A model generated the notes under the pieces. That model was not told the DNA's origin, searched no databases, and saw only the letters and a program-made list of their open reading frames with translations. This document shows positions 27,107 to 35,252 of a stretch of DNA of 64,000 nt, one piece after another (position 1 is the first letter of the stretch; each line of letters begins with the position of its first letter). Origin of the DNA: JAIQGF01 sp051006995 (GTDB taxonomy: Bacteria > Acidobacteriota > Terriglobia > Terriglobales > Acidobacteriaceae); contig JBPCSQ010000008.1 in the NCBI GenBank assembly GCA_051006995.1, forward strand, positions 124,001 to 188,000. Direction: 5' to 3'. A program made the translations under genes and the position numbers.

Positions 27107-27232
27107 AGCTCTTAGCTGTTAGCTCTTGGCTCTTAGCCTCTTCGCATCTGAAACCGCAACCCCGTTCCGCGACAATTCCATTGAACTCCATCGCTGTACA
27201 AGCTAAAAGCTAACAGCTAAGAGCTAATAGCT
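27107..27232. repeat. Palindromic microrepeat abutting the ruvC start
   Basis: Left arm 27107-27139 is built of CTCTTAGCT/GTTAGCT units. Right arm 27200-27232 is the inverted counterpart (AGCTAACAGCTAAGAGCTAA). The 60-nt centre is unrelated. The right arm ends 4 nt before the ruvC ATG. Confidence 0.75.
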
Positions 27233-27236
27233 TTTT

Positions 27237-27740
27237 ATGCGTGTTCTCGGCATCGATTGCGGCGGCGAGTACACCGGCTACGGGATCGTGGAGCAGGATC
27301 CCGCTGGGACACTGCGCCATGTGGTGCATGGCGCCATTCACCTCAATCCCAAACGCCCCCTGCCGGAACGCTTAAACGATATCTTCACCGCCCTGCGCGC
27401 TTTGATCGCCGAGCACCGGCCCGACATGGTGGCTATTGAGGATGTCTTCTACGCCGTGAATGCCAAGTCGGCGCTGAAGCTGGGACAGGTGCGCGGTGTC
27501 GCCATGCTGGCGGCGGCCTCCGTCGGCTTGGAAGTCGCCGAATATGCGCCCCTGTCCATTAAGTCCGCGGTGGTCGGATACGGCAAGGCCGACAAGGCGC
27601 AGGTACAACACATGGTTACCCGCCTGCTCAAGCTCGACCACGTTCCCGAGTCGGCCGATGCCGCCGACGCCCTGGCCATTTCCATCTGTCATCTGCACAC
27701 GGCCGCAACCCTGAACCGCCATGCCGCGCGCGCAACATGA
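27237..27740 (+). CDS. ruvC: Holliday junction endonuclease RuvC
   Basis: 167 aa. The acidic active site is intact: D7 (VLGIDCGG), E68 (VAIEDVF), D141 and D144 (SADAADALA). RuvC cleaves Holliday junctions made by RuvAB. The first motif has GIDCGG where GIDPGL is more usual. ruvA and ruvB are not adjacent. The ATG has no purine-rich ribosome-binding site, because the arm of a palindromic repeat occupies that position. Confidence 0.93.
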   Translation: MRVLGIDCGGEYTGYGIVEQDPAGTLRHVVHGAIHLNPKRPLPERLNDIFTALRALIAEHRPDMVAIEDVFYAVNAKSALKLGQVRGVAMLAAASVGLEVAEYAPLSIKSAVVGYGKADKAQVQHMVTRLLKLDHVPESADAADALAISICHLHTAATLNRHAARAT

Positions 27741-27844
27741 CGCTGTGGCATCGCCGTTCCCCGATTTAGAATCGCATCGCAGGATGGGATTTCGGTGGGA
27801 GCAACGGCCCTTCGGCCGGTGAAAGGCTTGACGGATTCCAACGT

Positions 27845-28555
27845 ATGATGAAAGCTCGCCAGCTTTTCTGTGTCGTTGTCCTGTGTACGTCGCTCGCCCG
27901 GGCGCAAGCGCCCAAGCTTGAACCTTCCAATCCCGACCACACCGTTCCGGTCGTGACCTTTGAATTTTCTTTCCCCGGCTCGGATCCCGGACACTTCTCC
28001 ATCGCCGTCGAGCCCGACGGAAAGGCCGCCTTTCGCGCCGACGAAATTCAAGCCGGCAGTACTCCCGCTGATCCTTACCTGCTCAAGTTCGTCGTTTCGG
28101 ACCCGGCGCGCACTCGCATCTTCCAGCTTGCCCGCGCGCTGAATTTCTTCCAGGGGGATTTTCAATATCGCGGCGGCGAGCGCATCGCCAACATGGGCGC
28201 CAAGACGTTGCGCTACGACGAAAACGATAAGCACTACTCCACCGCTTACAATTACTCCACCAATCCCGCCATCCAGGAGCTGACCCGGATCTTTCAGAAC
28301 ATGGCGGCCACGCTGCAATTCGGCTACCGCCTCACCTACCTGCATCGCTTCGACAAGCTCGGTCTCGACGGCGAACTCAAGCTGGTGGAGGACTGGGCCA
28401 AGGACAACCGTCTCGGGGAATTGCAGGTGCTGGAGGCGCCGCTGCGCGACATCTTCAACGATTACAGCGTGCTGAACATCTCCCGCCGCCGCGCCGAACG
28501 CCTGCTGCTGATCATCAAGGCCAACGCCTCCGCCCACGCCGCGGCACCGGAGTAG
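27845..28555 (+). CDS. Secreted hypothetical protein
   Basis: 236 aa from ATG at 27845 (a second ATG follows at 27848). A signal peptide (MKARQLFCVVVLCTSLARAQ) precedes a mixed alpha/beta domain with FEFSFPGSDPGHFSIAVEPDGKAAFRAD split across 27960-28060, and a helical C-terminal half. I do not recognise a family, though it resembles secreted proteins common in Acidobacteriota. It is convergent with the TPR gene, 9 nt apart. Confidence 0.72.
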   Translation: MMKARQLFCVVVLCTSLARAQAPKLEPSNPDHTVPVVTFEFSFPGSDPGHFSIAVEPDGKAAFRADEIQAGSTPADPYLLKFVVSDPARTRIFQLARALNFFQGDFQYRGGERIANMGAKTLRYDENDKHYSTAYNYSTNPAIQELTRIFQNMAATLQFGYRLTYLHRFDKLGLDGELKLVEDWAKDNRLGELQVLEAPLRDIFNDYSVLNISRRRAERLLLIIKANASAHAAAPE

Positions 28556-28564
28556 TCGTGCAGC

Positions 28565-29638
28565 TTACTTCGCCTTGGCGAAGCTCTCCGCTACGGCTTG
28601 AAACTTGGGATTGCCGGTAAAGCGCTTGAAGGAATCGTCCGTTCGGGGATCGGGCAAGCCTTCCCCGGGAATGCTGTTAGCCCGGTATTGGTACGCTTGA
28701 CGGAGATTCAACAGCGCATTGTCCAAATCGTTCTTCTCTCCGTAAACGCACGCCATGTTGTAAAAGAACATTGGATACGTGGGATCCTGCGACAATCCAT
28801 AGCGAAACGTTGCTTCTGCGTTCCTTAAATCGCCGGTGATGCCATAGGCCATACCGAGATTGTCCACCAGCACTCGCCACAAGTGTTTCTCCAATGTGGG
28901 TTTCTTTTTCTCCTGTTCGAGCGCCATGCTATACGGCTCAATCGCCTCTTGATATTTGTGTTGGAGCCAAAACCGGCTGCCGGCAGCGAAATTTTGTCGC
29001 GCATCAGCCTCACTGACCACCGGACTGGCGCTCGCCAAAGTGTTGTCAACGATGTGCACCCCGTCCAGCGCGGATCGGAACAGCGGCTCCTCTTGCGGTT
29101 TGAACAGCGCCTTCGACAGGTGAATGTCGATGAAGACATCCTCTTTCGCCGTGCAGGCCACCAGATTGTTCTGCCGCACCGGCCTACCCTGTGCTTCCGG
29201 AAGGAAATACTCCACAGCGGTCATCTTCGAGACCGTCATGTAGCGGACACTGGTTATCCTGAATTCCCTCTGCAGGGCCTGGATCCGCCCGCCCAGGTAC
29301 TCCGGACAGGTATTGACGTTCGCCCCCTTCGCGCTTTTTTCGAGTGTGATGGATATGACCATCCCGGTGGCGGGGTTGTCGGCCAGAAGGTATTGCCTGC
29401 CGTCGGGCTTGGTGAAGCTCTGCTTGACGACAAAGCCCGGAGCTTCGACCGCCACCGCCCATGATTTTCCCGCCAGAGCGGCCTGCACCGGGTTCCCCTC
29501 ACCGGACCACACCGGCGCCGCCGGATGATCCGGCTTGTTCTCCCGCATCCTTCTCGCAGCATCCCCCAGCGACTCCTGCCCTTGCGCCCATGTCGGAATG
29601 ATAGCGACGAATAATGCGATCACCCACGCGATACGCAT
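28565..29638 (-). CDS. Secreted TPR-repeat protein
   Basis: 357 aa from ATG at 29638, preceded by AGGAGG at good spacing. A signal peptide (MRIAWVIALFVAIIPTWAQG) is followed by an uncharacterised N-terminal domain. The C-terminal half holds TPR-like helices (RVLVDNLGMAYGITGDLRNA, FFYNMACVYGEKNDLDNALL). The tail PRTDDSFKRFTGNPKFQAV is common in acidobacterial TPR proteins. It probably acts as an envelope protein-protein interaction scaffold. Confidence 0.82.
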   Translation of the reverse strand: MRIAWVIALFVAIIPTWAQGQESLGDAARRMRENKPDHPAAPVWSGEGNPVQAALAGKSWAVAVEAPGFVVKQSFTKPDGRQYLLADNPATGMVISITLEKSAKGANVNTCPEYLGGRIQALQREFRITSVRYMTVSKMTAVEYFLPEAQGRPVRQNNLVACTAKEDVFIDIHLSKALFKPQEEPLFRSALDGVHIVDNTLASASPVVSEADARQNFAAGSRFWLQHKYQEAIEPYSMALEQEKKKPTLEKHLWRVLVDNLGMAYGITGDLRNAEATFRYGLSQDPTYPMFFYNMACVYGEKNDLDNALLNLRQAYQYRANSIPGEGLPDPRTDDSFKRFTGNPKFQAVAESFAKAK

Positions 29639-29958
29639 CAGTGCTCCTCCTGGTGATGAAGATGGACCCCTCAATTCTAGGAGCGATTTACAAAGAATGG
29701 ATTGACCAGCTAGAGTCCCTCGATATCCCGCTTGCCCCGGTACCAATGACATGTTGACTCGGGGGTGCCCACTCTGCGCCTGTTCGGCTGCACGACTCGG
29801 ATGTGGGTGCCCCACTTCTTGCGAAAACTTCATTGTCTGGACCGCCCGCCGACGACGGCTAGGGGTGCCGCCCTGGGAATCCAGCTCCGCCCCGCCCTGC
29901 AACTTCGCGCTGGAATCCGTGTCTAAAAGGGTATAGGACTTAATCCGTGGAGACTTAT
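29639..29958. other. Divergent promoter region between the TPR and FecR genes
   Basis: No convincing ORF. GGGGTGCCCACT near 29760 and GGGTGCCCCACT near 29805 form a degenerate repeat pair. The FecR start is preceded by GTGGAGACTTAT. I see no confident promoter boxes. Confidence 0.45.
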
Positions 29959-31338
29959 ATGTCGAGACGTTGGGTGTTTGGCGCTCTGTCCTGCCTGTTG
30001 GCCCTCGGACTGGCGTTCGCGCCCGCGGCGCTCGCCGATTCGCAGGTCCGCATCGTGCGCCTCAGCCAGACGCAAGGTCCGGTGCAAATTGACCGCGCCA
30101 CCGGCCAGGGTTTTGAAAAAGCCATCATGAACATGCCCATTACCCGGGGCACAAGATTGCAGACGGGTGACAACGGGCGCGCCGAAGTTGAATTTGAGGA
30201 CGGGACCGCCCTTCGCCTGGCTCCGGCTTCGCAGGTGGAATTTACCGAGCTGTCGCTGCGCTCCTCCGGCGGCCGCGCGAGCGCCGTTCGCGTGGACCAG
30301 GGAACCGTGTACTTCAACGTTCGCCACAAGCGTGACGACGATTTCCGTGTTTCCTTTGCCAATCAGGAACTCGCCGTGGACAAGACCGTGCATTTCCGGC
30401 TGGCTCTCGATTCCGGCGAGGCGGCTATCGCCGTATTCAAGGGCGAACTGGACCTGCGCGGGCCGGCGGAGCAGGCCAAGGTCAAGAAGGATGAAACACT
30501 GAGTCTTCCTCTGAGCGACAGCGGGCGTTACGAACTTGCCAAGGGCATCTCGACGGAACCGGATGACTCCTGGGACGATGAGCGCCTCAACTATGTCTCC
30601 GAATATGCCCGCTCCGGCTACTCCGGACAGTCGCCATATTCCTACGGCATGAGCGACCTGAACTACTACGGCGCTTGGGGCAACTATCCGGGTTATGGAA
30701 CCCTCTGGCGTCCCTACGGCGTCGGCTACGGCTGGGATCCCTTTAACAGCGGCGCCTGGGCGTGGTATCCGGGATTTGGATATACGTGGGTGTCCACTTA
30801 TCCGTGGGGCTGGACGCCCTACCGTTACGGCTCTTGGACGTGGGTGCCCAGTTATGGCTGGGCCTGGGCGCCGGGTGCGTGGAACACCTGGTACACCGTA
30901 CCTCGCGTGGTCAATGCGCCTCCAGCGTATAAGCCGCCCCGGCCGCCGCTCTGGTCGAATTTTTCGGCCGGTCAGGCTGCTCCGACCGTGCCATCCGGCA
31001 CAGCTGTGATTTACGGTTCGGGCCCGTCGAATTCAGCACAGCCGACCGGCGCTGCGCCGACCGTCATGGTAGGCAATGGCGCCAACGTGACCGCCAGCCC
31101 GAGACCGCGCATGATGGGTGGACGCCCGGTTCGCACTCAGCCTCCGCTGTGGCGAAACGCACCCGCTCCGCCGGCCGGCAGCAATGCACAAGGCCGGACG
31201 GCGATGCCCTCGAGCCCGCCTGCCCGCGTCGCAAGCCCGCCGCCAGCGCGTTCGCAAATGCCGGCGTCTTCGGCTTCGCCCGCGCGCAGCGCCCCAGCCC
31301 CGCGCTCGAGCAGTCCGCCGCGCTCGCCGCAGAAATAG
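29959..31338 (+). CDS. Secreted FecR-domain protein with Tyr/Trp/Gly-rich region
   Basis: 459 aa from ATG at 29959 with GGAGA upstream. A signal peptide (to about residue 30) precedes a FecR-type domain (about 33-180): RGTRLQTGDNGRAEVEFED, LRLAPASQVEF, DQGTVYFNVR. Next is a Y/W/G-rich segment (about 220-325) with repeats such as GYGWDPFNSGAWAWYPGFGY and SYGWAWAPGAW. A Pro/Ser/Arg-rich tail completes the protein. No membrane anchor is seen beyond the signal. It is likely a surface or periplasmic structural protein rather than an iron-signalling FecR. Confidence 0.82.
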   Translation: MSRRWVFGALSCLLALGLAFAPAALADSQVRIVRLSQTQGPVQIDRATGQGFEKAIMNMPITRGTRLQTGDNGRAEVEFEDGTALRLAPASQVEFTELSLRSSGGRASAVRVDQGTVYFNVRHKRDDDFRVSFANQELAVDKTVHFRLALDSGEAAIAVFKGELDLRGPAEQAKVKKDETLSLPLSDSGRYELAKGISTEPDDSWDDERLNYVSEYARSGYSGQSPYSYGMSDLNYYGAWGNYPGYGTLWRPYGVGYGWDPFNSGAWAWYPGFGYTWVSTYPWGWTPYRYGSWTWVPSYGWAWAPGAWNTWYTVPRVVNAPPAYKPPRPPLWSNFSAGQAAPTVPSGTAVIYGSGPSNSAQPTGAAPTVMVGNGANVTASPRPRMMGGRPVRTQPPLWRNAPAPPAGSNAQGRTAMPSSPPARVASPPPARSQMPASSASPARSAPAPRSSSPPRSPQK

Positions 31339-31360
31339 GGGCAAATTGCAGAACGACAAA

Positions 31361-31386
31361 AGAGCAGCGGCCCTCGCCGCTGCTCT
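31361..31386. terminator. Bidirectional intrinsic terminator
   Basis: AGAGCAGCGG / CCGCTGCTCT with a 6-nt loop, between the convergent FecR and amrB genes. The flanks are short A and T tracts. Confidence 0.7.
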
Positions 31387-31444
31387 TGTTCTGTCTGCTT
31401 ACAGATCGACAATGGTCAATCGGCAATCGGAAATGGTTTTGATT

Positions 31445-32257
31445 TCACAGCACCGCAATTCCCGCGTAACCGACCACCATCTCCCGATCGCCGGACACAT
31501 CCCCGGAAGTCGCATACTTGATCACCTGCGCTGACTTCGCGCCCAGGCGCTTGGCCGCAGTCAGCATCGCGATCGCCGGCCCGAAGCCGCACATGCTGAC
31601 GCCCTCCTGGGTCACCACGTCATAGAGTCCGCGTGTATCCAGCGTCAGGATTGTTTCAATCGCCTTGTGGTCTTTCTCGCGCGTCACCTGGTCCGGATCG
31701 TAGTGGTTCATGTCGCTGGAGGCGATGATCAGCGGGCGCTCGGGCAGTCCTTCAATGACGCTGGCCATGGCGTCGCCTAATTTTTCCAGCATCTCAAAAC
31801 GGCTGGTGCCCACCGCAATCGGCACAAAAGAAAAGTCACGTGCGAGGGCTTGCAGGAACGGCAATTGCACTTCAAGTGCGTGCTCCATCTGGTGCGCCTG
31901 AATGTCGTCGGTCAGCGCTGGGAATTGCCGTTTCAGCGCGCTCGCCAGTTCGCTATTTACCGCGACATCGCCCAGCGGCGTCATCCAGCGCGCATCACTC
32001 ATGATCGCCAGTGGTTGGCCCACGCCAGTGTGGTTGGGGCAAAGAATGATGAACGTCTTCGGCAATTCGAGCCGGGCGTACACCGCGCCTGCGACGTGTC
32101 CCGAATACATGTATCCCGCGTGCGGGGCCACGCAGCCAAGGGCGCGCAGCTTGTCGCCGCCTGCGCTCATGTAGGTTTGAACGTCGCGCAGCAGGGTCTC
32201 GGGATTGTTGGGATAAAAACGTCCGGCAACGGCGGGAGGCCGGGTGTAGGTCGCCAT
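31445..32257 (-). CDS. amrB: MEMO1/AmmeMemoRadiSam system protein B
   Basis: 270 aa. Family hallmarks: RPPAVAGRFYP near the N-terminus, APHAGYMYSGHVAG, CPNHTGVG, EHALEVQLPFLQ, IASSDMNHYDP and GFGPAIAMLTAAK. The conserved His residues (PHAGY, PNH, EH, MNH) resemble the metal pocket of MEMO1 and of class III extradiol dioxygenases. The AMMECR1 and radical SAM partners that often accompany it are not in this window. GGAGG lies 8 nt before the ATG. Confidence 0.9.
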   Translation of the reverse strand: MATYTRPPAVAGRFYPNNPETLLRDVQTYMSAGGDKLRALGCVAPHAGYMYSGHVAGAVYARLELPKTFIILCPNHTGVGQPLAIMSDARWMTPLGDVAVNSELASALKRQFPALTDDIQAHQMEHALEVQLPFLQALARDFSFVPIAVGTSRFEMLEKLGDAMASVIEGLPERPLIIASSDMNHYDPDQVTREKDHKAIETILTLDTRGLYDVVTQEGVSMCGFGPAIAMLTAAKRLGAKSAQVIKYATSGDVSGDREMVVGYAGIAVL

Positions 32258-32277
32258 GAAATCCTCCCTTCATGGCA

Positions 32278-32349
32278 GGAGTTAGTAGCTAGGAGTTGGG
32301 AGTTACCGCGGAGGCCGATCCGATTCCTAACTCCTAACGCCTAACGCCT
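32278..32349. repeat. Palindromic microrepeat overlapping the rsmA 3' end
   Basis: Left units GGAGTTAGTAGCTAGGAGTT, right units CTAACTCCTAACGCCTAACG, about 20 nt apart. The right arm encodes the last RsmA residues (ALGVRS) and provides its TAG stop at 32327. Confidence 0.75.
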
Positions 32350-33223
32350 GGAGTGTGCGGAACACCGCCGCCGCTTTCTCCAGCGACAACGTTTCCGCGC
32401 GCGCATCGGTACGCACGCCTGACTTTTTTAAGGCCGCCGTCACCTGCTCGGCCGCGTAGCGCGGCTTCAGATTGTTGACCAGCGTCTTGCGTTTCTGCGC
32501 GAACGAAAGTTTCAGGAAATCAATGAACTCACCCGCCGTCACACCGAGCTTGTCGAACTGCGGCGCCATGGCCAGGCGCAGCACTGTGGATTGTACTTTG
32601 GGCGGCGGAGCAAACGCTCCCGGCGGCAGCGTGAACAGCTTCTCCACCTTGGCATACAGTTGCGAGGTCGCCGACAGCAGCCCGTACTCCTTGCCTCCGG
32701 GCTTGGCCGCGATGCGCTCCGCCACTTCCTTCTGCACCATGATGACCATGCTCTGAAACAGATAGTGATACTCGAACATACGCAGCAGGATGTCGGAGGT
32801 GATGTAGTAGGGAATGTTGCCGATCACCTGCGTGGGCGCCGCCGGAGAGGCCGCCAGTCCGGCAAGCGCGCCCGGTCTTGGCCCGAGCAGGGTATCGAGA
32901 TCAATCTTCAGAATGTCGCCTTCGATGATCTCGACATTCGGGCGTGCCCCGAATCGCAAGCGCAATTGCGCCGCCAGCACGCGGTCGAGCTCGATGGCAA
33001 TCAAGCGCTGTGCGCGCGCCGCCAGCAGCGAAGTCAGCACACCTTTGCCCGGGCCAATCTCCACCACGGTGGTGTGCAATACCTGGCCGAGCGCGCTAAC
33101 GATCTTCTCGGCGGCGCCGCGGTCGGCGAGAAAGTTTTGCCCCAGCTTGGGACGCCTTCCGCCTTGTGCCGGCGCCGATGCCGCGTTTCCGGCAGCAGCA
33201 TTGACCCTGTTTCGTATTGCCAT
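32327..33223 (-). CDS. rsmA: 16S rRNA dimethyladenosine transferase RsmA (KsgA)
   Basis: 298 aa. The N-terminus has KLGQNFLADRG, the SAM-binding motif is VVEIGPGKGVLT, followed by IAIELD, IEGDILKID and the catalytic GNIPYYITSDIL. The enzyme dimethylates two adjacent adenosines near the 3' end of 16S rRNA during small-subunit assembly. The first ~25 residues are a variable extension. A low-complexity insert (RPGALAGLAASPAAPT) precedes the NIPY motif. Its final codons come from a palindromic repeat. Confidence 0.95.
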   Translation of the reverse strand: MAIRNRVNAAAGNAASAPAQGGRRPKLGQNFLADRGAAEKIVSALGQVLHTTVVEIGPGKGVLTSLLAARAQRLIAIELDRVLAAQLRLRFGARPNVEIIEGDILKIDLDTLLGPRPGALAGLAASPAAPTQVIGNIPYYITSDILLRMFEYHYLFQSMVIMVQKEVAERIAAKPGGKEYGLLSATSQLYAKVEKLFTLPPGAFAPPPKVQSTVLRLAMAPQFDKLGVTAGEFIDFLKLSFAQKRKTLVNNLKPRYAAEQVTAALKKSGVRTDARAETLSLEKAAAVFRTLQALGVRS

Positions 33224-33324
33224 TTAGACTTTGCCTTTCACCGCCAGTACCGAGCCCCGAGCCTCGAGCCGCGAGAATAAGTCCAAACCGGATCAATTCG
33301 CATCATTAGCCCTGGAGGAAGCCC

Positions 33325-34785
33325 ATGAAAATCGTGTTCGCCGCATCCGAGTGTGTTCCGTTCTCCAAAACCGGAGGCCTGGCGGACGTTGTCGGTGCGC
33401 TTCCCCCGGCTCTGGCCGCCCTCGGGCACGAGGTCACGGTCTATCTTCCGAAATACAAGCAGACCAAGCTGACCGATCCCAAGCCGGTCGTCCGCAGCAT
33501 TACCGTTCCCTTTGACGATCGCTATCGCTTCTGCTCGGTGCTCGACGGCGGCACTCACTCCGGGGTGAGATTCTACTTTATTGATTACCCACCGTATTTC
33601 GACCGCGACGCATTGTACGGCACGCCGCTGGGCGATTACCGTGATAATGCGGAGCGCTTCGCCCTGTACTCGCGCGCGGTGCTGGAAGCCTGCAAGGTGT
33701 TGGGGGTCCCGGACGCCTTGCACTGCCACGACTGGCAGTCGGCGCTGGCGCCGATCCTGCTGCGCAGCCTGTACGCCGAAGACCCGGCGCTGCGTGACGT
33801 CGCTTCCGTTTTCACCATCCACAACATGGGATACCAGGGGTTGTTTCCCCCGGACACGCTGCCGCTGCTCATGCTTCCCTGGGACCTGTTCACCATCGAC
33901 AAGCTGGAGTTCTACGGAAAAATCAATTTCCTCAAGGGCGCGCTCGTCTTCTCCGATTTCATTACCACGGTGAGCAGGAAATACAGCCAGGAGATTCAGA
34001 CCTCGGAATACGGCTTCGGGCTGGAAGGCGTGCTGCGCGCCCGCGCCGGGACGGTCACCGGGATTCTTAACGGCGTGGATTACGCCGAGTGGAGCCCGGA
34101 AAGCGATAAGTTCGCCGCCGCGCGATTTTCGCCGCAGGACCTCAGCGGCAAGCAGAAGTGCAAGCAGGACCTGCTCGCCGAATTCGGCGTGACTAGCGCC
34201 GATCCCAAGCTGCCGGTCATCGGCATCGTGTCGCGGTTCGCGGCGCAGAAGGGCTTCGACCTCATCTCCCAGACCGCCGACCGGCTGGCGCGCGAGGAGA
34301 TGATCGTGGTCGCGCTCGGCGCCGGCGACAAGGAGTACGAGGACCTGTTCCGCCGGCTCAACAAGCAGTTCCCGCAGAAGTTCGCGGTCAAGGTCGCCTA
34401 CGACAACAAAATCGCGCACAAGATCGAGGCTGGGGCGGACATGTTCCTGATGCCGTCACGTTACGAGCCCTGTGGCCTGAACCAGATCTACAGCCTGAAA
34501 TACGGCACCGTGCCGGTGGTGCGCGCCACCGGGGGCCTGGACGACACTATCGAAAATTGGGACCCCGCCAGCAAGAAGGGGACCGGCTTCAAATTTACCG
34601 AATACAGCGGCGAGGCGCTGCTCGCCACCCTGCGGACCGCGATCCAGGCGTATCGCGACCAGCCGAGTTGGCAAACGCTCATGCGCAATGGCATGACCAG
34701 GGATTTCTCCTGGGCCGCCTCGGCAAAGGAATATGTGCGAGTGTACGAGCGGGTGCGTCAGTTGCGCAGCGTGACGGCGGCCTGA
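33325..34785 (+). CDS. glgA: Glycogen synthase (ADP-glucose type)
   Basis: 486 aa, GT5 family. The N-terminal ADP-glucose motif is KTGGLADVVGALP, then HCHDWQSALAPILL, TIHNMGYQG, GILNGVDYAEWSP, and the C-terminal EPCGLNQIYSLKYGTVPVV with the catalytic glutamate region. It extends alpha-1,4-glucan using ADP-glucose. CTGGAGGAAGCCC precedes the ATG. No other glycogen genes are adjacent. Confidence 0.96.
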   Translation: MKIVFAASECVPFSKTGGLADVVGALPPALAALGHEVTVYLPKYKQTKLTDPKPVVRSITVPFDDRYRFCSVLDGGTHSGVRFYFIDYPPYFDRDALYGTPLGDYRDNAERFALYSRAVLEACKVLGVPDALHCHDWQSALAPILLRSLYAEDPALRDVASVFTIHNMGYQGLFPPDTLPLLMLPWDLFTIDKLEFYGKINFLKGALVFSDFITTVSRKYSQEIQTSEYGFGLEGVLRARAGTVTGILNGVDYAEWSPESDKFAAARFSPQDLSGKQKCKQDLLAEFGVTSADPKLPVIGIVSRFAAQKGFDLISQTADRLAREEMIVVALGAGDKEYEDLFRRLNKQFPQKFAVKVAYDNKIAHKIEAGADMFLMPSRYEPCGLNQIYSLKYGTVPVVRATGGLDDTIENWDPASKKGTGFKFTEYSGEALLATLRTAIQAYRDQPSWQTLMRNGMTRDFSWAASAKEYVRVYERVRQLRSVTAA

Positions 34786-34815
34786 TGTCCCCTGTAGGGT
34801 GATCTTCGCGCGGGT

Positions 34816-35154
34816 TTAGGCCTGGGGCAGTTCGGCGCCTTCCAGCGCCTCATATTCTTCGATGGTGGCGGCGACTCCGTACTCCTCGCCGCTCTGTTCA
34901 ATGCGGACGACCCGGCATTTGCAACGCAGCCAGGTCATGCTGCTCTCGGTAAGACCCTCGGGGACGGGCAGAACAACTTCCAGCGTCGATCCCTCCGCCA
35001 CGCGGTTCTGCAGGTAGATGAAGACCCCGCACATGGAAACGTCGCGAAGTTGAGCCTGGACGTCCTGCTGGGAACCGTTGACGACCTTGACCGCTACCGG
35101 GCCGGTCGCTTTAACTCTACGGTTCGACCGCAGTTCCTCTTTCGTCTTGGTCAT
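34816..35154 (-). CDS. PilZ-domain protein
   Basis: 112 aa from ATG at 35154. SNRRVKATGPVAVKVV carries the R-x-x-x-like N-terminal motif, followed by LRDVSMCGVFIYL (D-x-S-x-x-G). PilZ domains bind cyclic di-GMP. Here the usual RxxxR is partially degenerate (RSNRR), so binding is plausible but not certain. The longer in-frame upstream region was rejected because it runs into the permease gene. Confidence 0.82.
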   Translation of the reverse strand: MTKTKEELRSNRRVKATGPVAVKVVNGSQQDVQAQLRDVSMCGVFIYLQNRVAEGSTLEVVLPVPEGLTESSMTWLRCKCRVVRIEQSGEEYGVAATIEEYEALEGAELPQA

Positions 35155-35252
35155 AAGAAATACCTTATAGTTCCGCCAGAAAAATACTTGGAATTTGGGC
35201 ACACTGCAAGGTGAAAGCGCGCTGTACAGGTGCCCTTGGTAACCTGCAGTTG

